Shown here piece by piece: positions 5,718 through 10,486 of a stretch of 10,486 nucleotides of DNA. Position 1 is the first letter of the stretch. Every line of letters begins with the position of its first letter. Position numbers and translations under genes: made by a program. Source of the stretch: CAZVRZ01 sp964629965 (GTDB lineage Bacteria > Chloroflexota > Anaerolineae > Anaerolineales > UBA4823); NCBI GenBank assembly GCA_964629965.1, contig CAZVRZ010000170.1, positions 1 through 10,486 on the forward strand, in the 5' to 3' direction. Under the pieces are notes generated by a model that had not been told where the DNA came from, made no database searches, and was given only the letters and a program-made list of their open reading frames with translations.

Positions 5718-6806
5718 ATGAAAACTGCAAACATCTTTCAAAACGCCTGGAACTTGATGCTCCGCTATCGGGCTTTATGGGTCTTCGGCGTGATCCTAGC
5801 CCTGACGACCATTTCCTTCGGTTCCGTGCTATGGTTCAGAGGGAACGACGGATCTCCTGAAGAAGCGATCGCGAACTGGGAAGTACCCCCACGGGACCGG
5901 GCCTGGATCAAGGCGAATTTCGGCATCGACCTGCCGCCAGATTACACCCTGAAGGTTTCAGACCTGCAGATCACATTGGATGAAACCTCCCCATCCATGC
6001 CGTATGTATCGCGCCTGCTCAAGGTCGCATTGTCGGTTGTGGTGGCTGTCCTGATCTTTTTGTTTACCGCGCTGGTCATGCGCTACATCTCGGAATCGGC
6101 CTTGATCCGAATGATCCATGATCGACAGAAGTGGAATGAAACGTACAGCGTGCGCAAAGGCTGGTCTGTGGGTTTCTCATTCGCAGCTTTAAAGCTGTCC
6201 CTGATCGACTTCATCGTTTTCACCATGCTGCTCCTGCTCACCCCGCTGTTGTTCATACCTTCGCTGCTCCCGGCATTGATCACCATCAGCGGCAAGCCGA
6301 CCGCCATCCTCGCCGGCATCCTGCTGATGAACGCGCTGTTGCTGCTTGGCCTCGCTGCCGTGATCTTCCTGTGGATCGCCGGCCGGATTACCCGGCAACT
6401 GGCATGGCGGGTATGCTGCACGGAACGGCTGGGAGTTCTGGACTCCATCCGGCGCGGGTTCCGCCTAATGTGTACACGGTTGCGGTGTGTCGGTTTGACA
6501 TGGGTGGTCCTAGCCGGATTTGACTTGGTTTACCCGCTCCTGGTCGTGCCGGTGTTGATCCTGCTGGTGGCTTTCGGCCTGGTCCTCGGTGGTTTACTGG
6601 CCTTGGGCTTGGGATCCCTGTTGGCACTGGTATTGACCAAGGCGACCGCCTGGACGATTGCCATGGTCACTGGCACGGTGCTGTTCGTGCTATCGGTGGC
6701 ATTACCGATCATTTTCCTGGGCGGTTTGCGTGAGGTTTTCAGATCTTCTGCATGGACGCTGACCTTCCACGAAGCGGTGGCCGTTACGGGGGAAAATCCT
6801 GCTTAA
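5718..6806 (+). CDS. Polytopic membrane protein, unknown function
   Basis: The start was set at 5718 because AAAGGAG (5705-5711) is six bases upstream; a longer open frame from 5631 overlaps the preceding gene and lacks a ribosome site. The 362-aa product has membrane segments near residues 19-40, 98-122, 155-190, 196-222, 258-290, 291-310 and 313-337. A polar extracytoplasmic loop lies at about 41-97 ('PPRDRAWIKANFGIDLPPDY'). The beginning, 'NAWNLMLRYRALWVFGVILALTT', is a pattern I associate with a Chloroflexota family annotated only as hypothetical or membrane protein. The interior '...RRGFRL...' between helices loosely recalls the membrane domain of glycerophosphodiester phosphodiesterase-like proteins. 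No catalytic motif is seen. Its place after a two-component pair and a small DUF protein suggests an envelope role, which is inference. Confidence 0.82.
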   Translation: MKTANIFQNAWNLMLRYRALWVFGVILALTTISFGSVLWFRGNDGSPEEAIANWEVPPRDRAWIKANFGIDLPPDYTLKVSDLQITLDETSPSMPYVSRLLKVALSVVVAVLIFLFTALVMRYISESALIRMIHDRQKWNETYSVRKGWSVGFSFAALKLSLIDFIVFTMLLLLTPLLFIPSLLPALITISGKPTAILAGILLMNALLLLGLAAVIFLWIAGRITRQLAWRVCCTERLGVLDSIRRGFRLMCTRLRCVGLTWVVLAGFDLVYPLLVVPVLILLVAFGLVLGGLLALGLGSLLALVLTKATAWTIAMVTGTVLFVLSVALPIIFLGGLREVFRSSAWTLTFHEAVAVTGENPA

Positions 6807-6905
6807 GACCCGCACCTGCCGTGAGCATCCAGAAAAGCCCATCGAGAACACAAATAGAATCCATTCAATTTCCTCATGGCATCCTGCAAGAAGGAGAACA
6901 CAACG

Positions 6906-7754
6906 ATGGTCAAAAATACCGTTTTTCATGATTTGAATGTACGTACGCCAGAGGTAACCCTGTATGCGCGAGTGACAGGCAACCTTCAATCAGGCAATGC
7001 GCTCATCGCCATCCACGGTGGGCCGGGCAATTCGAGCGATTATATGGTCAGCCTGGGGCAGCTGGCTGGTGATGACCTGGCGGTGGTGATCTACGATCAG
7101 CGTGGAATGAGCCAGTCGACTAATCCTGGTAATGACCCGGCAAATTACACGCTGCTCAAATATGTGGAGGATCTAGATGCCGTGCGAGCGGCTGCCGGTA
7201 TCGAGCGCGTTTTCATCATGGGTCTCTCCTGGGGCGGCGTGGTCGCCCAGCGCTATGCCACGCTTTACCCACAGCGCGTCCGCGCCCTGATCTTGATGGG
7301 CAGCGGCGCCCCCAGCATGCAAATGGCATTAGCCGTACAAGAGGGGAAAAACCAACGAATTGCCCAATTGCATGCACAGGGGAGCATCCCAGAGCAAATT
7401 ACCGGCGTGCAGGATATCCTTCCGGCCTATTTTTCCGACCCGCATTTTGACATACCGGCTGAAATGAAGCCTCTATTCTACAATGGCGTTGTGGAACAGC
7501 TTACATGGAACACGTTGGGTGATTTTGACTTCACCGCAGAGACGAAAAAACTGGCTCTCCCGGTGCTGGTGCTGTACGGCAAAGACGATCCATTTGGGAT
7601 GCAGATGGTCGATGCAGTCGTATCTTCTTTGTCGAACGCCGAGTTCGAGCTGGTTCTGCTGGAAAAATGCGGTCATTACTGGCACGAATGTCCGGATCAG
7701 TTCTTTACAAGTGCCCGAGAGTATCTCAAAGATACCAGGTTTAAGACGCCGTGA
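6906..7754 (+). CDS. Alpha/beta hydrolase, proline iminopeptidase-like
   Basis: This 282-aa cytoplasmic enzyme (no signal peptide) has the alpha/beta-hydrolase fold. HGGPG at 37-41 forms the oxyanion-hole motif typical of proline iminopeptidases and relatives, and DQRG follows at 64-67. The nucleophile S108 sits in G-L-S-W-G-G. The acid is D227 or D228 in 'LYGKDDP', and the base is H257 in 'CGHYWHECP'. The catalytic triad is therefore complete. Family members remove N-terminal residues from peptides or cleave esters and lactones; the exact substrate is not predictable. The start at 6906 follows AAGGAG (6891-6896) at nine bases; an upstream in-frame ATG at 6876 lies before that site and is rejected. 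The S41 gene starts 42 bases after the stop, which suggests co-transcription. A -10-like TAGAAT at 6855-6860 may provide an internal promoter, though no -35 is seen. Confidence 0.9.
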   Translation: MVKNTVFHDLNVRTPEVTLYARVTGNLQSGNALIAIHGGPGNSSDYMVSLGQLAGDDLAVVIYDQRGMSQSTNPGNDPANYTLLKYVEDLDAVRAAAGIERVFIMGLSWGGVVAQRYATLYPQRVRALILMGSGAPSMQMALAVQEGKNQRIAQLHAQGSIPEQITGVQDILPAYFSDPHFDIPAEMKPLFYNGVVEQLTWNTLGDFDFTAETKKLALPVLVLYGKDDPFGMQMVDAVVSSLSNAEFELVLLEKCGHYWHECPDQFFTSAREYLKDTRFKTP

Positions 7755-7796
7755 GGGGTAACAGAAGGTTGTATGAATAAAAAAGAGGATCAAGCC

Positions 7797-9194
7797 ATGA
7801 AAAATCTACCGTCGTTTTCAACCGTCGTGTTCATCGGTTGTTTGGCCTGCAGCTTATTTGCATGCAGGGCAGCGAAAACGCAAGCTCCACCGAATTCTCG
7901 CACGGCAAACGTCACGCCCACAGCCGCTATAGCTGATGCAAGGTTATCGTCCACTGCCACCACAGCGCCTACACGCGTACCAGCTCTTACAGACATTCAT
8001 ACTGTATACCAGCAGGTATTTGAGACGGTGTGGGGCACAGTGAACGACAAATATTTTGATCCCACCTTTGGGGGTTTGGATTGGAAGGAGGTTCACGATC
8101 GCTATGAACCCCTGATCGCTGCTGCTAAGGACGATCAAGCCTTCTACTTCCTCATCAACAAGATGCTGTTCGAACTGAACGTCTCGCACATTGGAGTTAT
8201 CCCACCGGAGGAAAAAGAGCAGTTAGAGCCGGTACTATCGGCAGAAGGCAGTATCGGGATTGACATCCGGTTGTTGGATGGCGAGGCGGTGATCACGTCT
8301 GTCCTGCCGGGGTCGCCGGGAGAGCAGGCTGGATTGCGCCCTGGCCTGGTCATCCAACAGATCAATGGAAAAACTGTCGATGAGTGGGCAAGCGAGGTCT
8401 GGTCCATCCCACCGCTCCACGAGCGTAACGAGCGCAAGCGCCTCACCAGCAAGCTCCAGGAGCAGGTCTACGGGCCGCTCGATACAGCGGTTGATCTTGT
8501 CTATCTAGATGCGCACGGCGAGACCCACGAGGTAACCATTCAGCGGACACAGCGGGATGGTCGTGTCCTCCTGGGCGACGAGTTTCCCCCGTTCTATGTG
8601 GAATTTGAAAGCAGACGGCTCGACGAGGAGATCGGTTACATCCGCTTCAACGCCTTCTTACCGCCGATAGATCAACGCTTCCCGGAAGCCCTGGCATCGT
8701 TGCGCGACACGCGTGGTTTGATCATGGACTTGCGCGGCAACCACGGTGGCGTTTTCCCGGTCAGGAAGGGACTGGCGGAGCAACTCGTCCAGAAGCGGGC
8801 ATTGTTCTGGAGCTATAAAGGCAGAAACTCGATCCAGGAAGTCTATCTTGATCCGGTTCCCAATGTCTACAGTGGCCCCATCGTCGTTCTTATTGACGTG
8901 ATGAGCGCCTCCTCTGCCGAGGAATTCAGCGGCGCGCTGCAGGCCATTGGCCGCGCCGTGGTCGTCGGAGAGCGTAGTGCTGAAATCTGTGTGACTGCGG
9001 AGGTACTGCAATTGTCGAACGGCGCGGTGCTGATGTATCCGAATGCGCAGACCCGGACAGCAGATGGCACAGTGCTCGAAGGGCTGGGTGTCATTCCAGA
9101 TATCACCGTAACGTTAGAGCGTGACCAACTTTTAGAAGGGATCGATGTCCAACTGCAGGCTGCGGTCCAAACGATTATCAAGACTGGACGATAA
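7797..9194 (+). CDS. S41-family (C-terminal-processing-type) peptidase lipoprotein with PDZ domain
   Basis: The 465-aa product starts with a lipoprotein-like signal (hydrophobic 9-22, 'LFAC' with C23), so it is likely anchored outside the cytoplasmic membrane. A Thr/Ala/Pro-rich linker covers about 25-62. An N-terminal helical domain is at about 66-145. A PDZ-like domain follows (about 150-200: 'GSIGIDI', 'SPGEQAGLRPGLVIQQING'), and then the S41 core (about 275-440) with 'GLIMDLRGNHGG' and 'MSASSAEEFSGAL' (residues 369-381), which carries the nucleophile, S370 or S372. The Lys expected about 25 residues on in classic CtpA/CtpB ('GKG.VQ') is absent; the place reads 'VVGERSAEICVTAEVLQL'. It may belong to a subgroup with another base or may be weakened. 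Start 7797 is preferred (AAGAGGA at 7783-7789). An ATG at 7773 with AGAAGG would add eight residues before the signal peptide. Confidence 0.85.
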   Translation: MKNLPSFSTVVFIGCLACSLFACRAAKTQAPPNSRTANVTPTAAIADARLSSTATTAPTRVPALTDIHTVYQQVFETVWGTVNDKYFDPTFGGLDWKEVHDRYEPLIAAAKDDQAFYFLINKMLFELNVSHIGVIPPEEKEQLEPVLSAEGSIGIDIRLLDGEAVITSVLPGSPGEQAGLRPGLVIQQINGKTVDEWASEVWSIPPLHERNERKRLTSKLQEQVYGPLDTAVDLVYLDAHGETHEVTIQRTQRDGRVLLGDEFPPFYVEFESRRLDEEIGYIRFNAFLPPIDQRFPEALASLRDTRGLIMDLRGNHGGVFPVRKGLAEQLVQKRALFWSYKGRNSIQEVYLDPVPNVYSGPIVVLIDVMSASSAEEFSGALQAIGRAVVVGERSAEICVTAEVLQLSNGAVLMYPNAQTRTADGTVLEGLGVIPDITVTLERDQLLEGIDVQLQAAVQTIIKTGR

Positions 9195-9215
9195 GATGTT
9201 TTGTCGTCTCGGCTG

Positions 9216-9236
9216 AAGGGGGGTACCACCCCACTT
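9216..9236. repeat. Hairpin after the S41 gene, beside the IS left end
   Basis: AAG-G-GGGGT, a three-base loop (ACC), then ACCCC-A-CTT form a near-perfect 21-base dyad with one mismatch, starting 22 bases after the S41 stop. It lacks a following T run, so it is a poor intrinsic terminator, but it may be the 3' end stabiliser of the operon. It ends 16 bases before the IS inverted repeat. Confidence 0.45.
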
Positions 9237-9252
9237 AAACGTGGTGTGAGGT

Positions 9253-9266
9253 TTCACTTCCGGACA
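9253..9266 (+). repeat. IS4-type left terminal inverted repeat
   Basis: TTCACTTCCGGACA, the partner of the repeat at 10418-10431 with one mismatch. It lies four bases from the transposase stop codon (minus strand), leaving almost no non-coding tail, which is normal for a compact IS. Confidence 0.85.
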
Positions 9267-9269
9267 TTT

Positions 9270-10349
9270 TTAACCTACCGTCAGCACAAAAGCGACGGGG
9301 ATAGATTGCCCCAGGTTCAAGAAATGGTCAAGCAAGCGTAAGCCAAGTTGAAACAGGCTCAAGTCACATCGGTCAGTGCGATGTACTATTTTGTCGAGGC
9401 CCGTTTTCCGTGCCACCGTACCCAGGTAAATCATCCAAACGTACGCCAGACAGGAAGCAATCATCAGGCGGCAGATGCGGCTGGGTGCAGCAAGATGGCT
9501 CTTGTGAAGATTGAAGCCACGGCTTTTCTGATCGGAGAAAAAGGTTTCAATGCGAAACCTTTTGGAATACCAGTGGCAGGCTTCTTCAAGCAAATCCAAG
9601 TTGGTGACCAGGTAGATCGGCTCCTGATAGCCTTTGCGCCACCAAGCAATGGCATGAATTGGGCCATAACACGCCCGAGTAAAGAGCACTTCTGGCAGGC
9701 TGATTTGCTCGCCAGGATGTAATGGCAGGCTCCCGAAGGAAAATTCTTCTCCTTCGGCACTGAGAATGGTATTGCTGGCTGTGCGGCAGACATAAATCCA
9801 TCTAAAATCTGATAAAACGGCCTGTAATCCACTGCCATCAAATTCTCCATCTCCTAAAAATACCACATCGGCCCCTGTCGGTACCAATTCCTGCACTTTT
9901 TTTGCCAACTGAATGTGCTCACTCTCAGGCCGATGCCCTTTGCTCCCCTTAACGACCTGCCAGGCGATTGGTAAGGCGCGGCCATGATACACAACGCTCA
10001 CCATCAGAGCTAAACATTTGCGCCCCACCTCACTTCCATCCATCACTAACACCAGTGTCTGTTCAGCCAAGCCCTCCAATAGAGTCTTCGCAAACGGCAT
10101 CACCTCAACTGTAACTTCTTCTCCGCTCTGATTCACCCACCGCGAGAACCTTTTCACCCGGCTTTCCAGTTTCGCCCGATCAGGCACCTTACTGGCTATT
10201 GCTCCGTAGTTTGTGCTTTTGCTTCCCACAATCCCATTGATCATGCCTGCCAGTGTATTCACCGCCTTTGCGGTTTGTCCTTTTGCTTTGGGGTACATTT
10301 GCATCAACGCTTTTTTTATGCTACTATACCGTTGGTGGTTGTCACTCAT
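9270..10349 (-). CDS. IS4-family DDE transposase
   Basis: This 359-aa transposase catalyses cut-and-paste movement of the element that contains it. The DDE triad is D104 ('VMDGSE'), D167 ('FLGDGEFDG') and E268. The last lies in a perfect IS4 YREK signature: Y261, two residues, R264, three residues, E268, six residues, K275 ('YSKRFRIETFFSDQK'). The N-terminal part (1-95) is the basic DNA-binding region. The start at 10349 is supported on the minus strand by AAGGAG (plus-strand CTCCTT at 10356-10361), six bases away. No frameshift or early stop is seen, so the protein should be functional. The overlapping plus-strand frames are shadows. Confidence 0.95.
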   Translation of the reverse strand: MSDNHQRYSSIKKALMQMYPKAKGQTAKAVNTLAGMINGIVGSKSTNYGAIASKVPDRAKLESRVKRFSRWVNQSGEEVTVEVMPFAKTLLEGLAEQTLVLVMDGSEVGRKCLALMVSVVYHGRALPIAWQVVKGSKGHRPESEHIQLAKKVQELVPTGADVVFLGDGEFDGSGLQAVLSDFRWIYVCRTASNTILSAEGEEFSFGSLPLHPGEQISLPEVLFTRACYGPIHAIAWWRKGYQEPIYLVTNLDLLEEACHWYSKRFRIETFFSDQKSRGFNLHKSHLAAPSRICRLMIASCLAYVWMIYLGTVARKTGLDKIVHRTDRCDLSLFQLGLRLLDHFLNLGQSIPVAFVLTVG

Positions 10350-10410
10350 GGTCTGCTCCTTTTTCTTGGTCGGATCAGAAGCTTACCACGATGTCAGCCA
10401 CCTCCTTTTA

Positions 10411-10486
10411 TTAATTTTGTCCGGTAGTGAATTGCTCTACCGGCCAGCGGTCTTTGTAAATGGCTCGCATACTTTCCGGTTTGAGC
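10411..10486 (-). pseudogene. Fragment of another DDE transposase, interrupted by the IS4-type element
   Basis: Read on the minus strand from the window edge, the frame gives 'LKPESMRAIYKDRWPVEQ' and then runs into the IS inverted repeat, ending at a TAA (plus 10411-10413). The 'AIY.DRWPVEQ' pattern is what I know from the region around the catalytic Glu of a different transposase group, usually followed by a further conserved stretch. Here the match stops exactly at the repeat (last native codon at 10432-10434). The start lies beyond the window. The continuation is not found on the far side of the IS, so the gene looks broken and its 3' part lost. Confidence 0.6.
10418..10431 (-). repeat. 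IS4-type right terminal inverted repeat
   Basis: Plus-strand TGTCCGGTAGTGAA is the inverted copy of the left end. It lies 68 bases upstream of the transposase start, leaving room for the element's promoter inside the repeat. Confidence 0.85.

Larger units (their letters stand above)
9253..10431 (-). mobile_element. Complete IS4-family insertion sequence, about 1.18 kb
   Basis: Both ends carry matching terminal inverted repeats: TTCACTTCCGGACA at 9253-9266 and, read on the minus strand, TTCACTACCGGACA at 10418-10431. The match is 13 of 14, and a further TTAA is shared just inside. A single transposase gene fills the element on the minus strand. Length, one gene and DDE motifs fit the IS4 family. 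Flanks inspected for the usual direct repeat of about 9-12 bases show none: left GGTGTGAGGT, right TTGCTCTACC. The element appears intact and could be active. Confidence 0.88.

Noticed and set aside
6876..6905. Ten-codon extension of the alpha/beta hydrolase
   Set aside because: The AAGGAG at 6891-6896 lies inside this extension and directs translation to the ATG at 6906.
9348..9722. 124-codon plus-strand frame within the IS
   Set aside because: It is antisense to the well-supported transposase, and its sequence resembles no protein known to me.
1..10486. CRISPR array, toxin-antitoxin pair, restriction or phage genes
   Set aside because: No regularly spaced repeats and no protein with such motifs were found on either strand.

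Overview
The window looks like chromosome from an Anaerolineae-type Chloroflexota bacterium, or a close relative. This is inferred from the style of the proteins: a MalT/LuxR-type regulator tail, an uncharacterised polytopic protein with an 'ALWVFG' start, a Thr/Pro/Ala-rich S41 lipoprotein, strong AAGGAG ribosome sites and moderate GC. No rRNA or marker gene is present to confirm it.

Layout, left to right. 1-111 is the C-terminal DNA-binding end of a LuxR-type regulator, followed by a Rho-independent terminator. A promoter-like region with a short dyad precedes a two-gene unit (301-2523): a 75-aa protein of unknown function, then a secreted, membrane-anchored serine hydrolase of the beta-lactamase/PBP fold. 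A strong terminator closes it. About 400 bases without a convincing gene follow (2589-2994). They hold the 3' half of a tRNA with a CAU anticodon, a weaker tRNA-like scrap on the other strand, and two small dyads, which together suggest an old integration site or island edge. Next come a sensor histidine kinase (2995-4503) and a NarL-type response regulator (4519-5172). They are followed in the same direction by a small DUF4342-like protein, a polytopic membrane protein, an alpha/beta hydrolase with an HGGPG motif and an S41-type protease-like lipoprotein. The right end is a complete IS4-family insertion sequence (9253-10431). It abuts a fragment of a second, unrelated-looking transposase gene (10411-10486).

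How the genes may work together. The kinase has an extracytoplasmic sensor region and would phosphorylate the adjacent regulator, most simply to control envelope genes such as those that follow. Three hydrolase-type genes (serine hydrolase, alpha/beta hydrolase, S41 protease) lie within 9 kb, two of them exported. The neighbourhood therefore reads as a cell-envelope and peptide-processing region. I found no CRISPR array, phage structural genes or clear defence system. The most unusual features are the tRNA half with its surroundings and the IS junction, which shows no target duplication.
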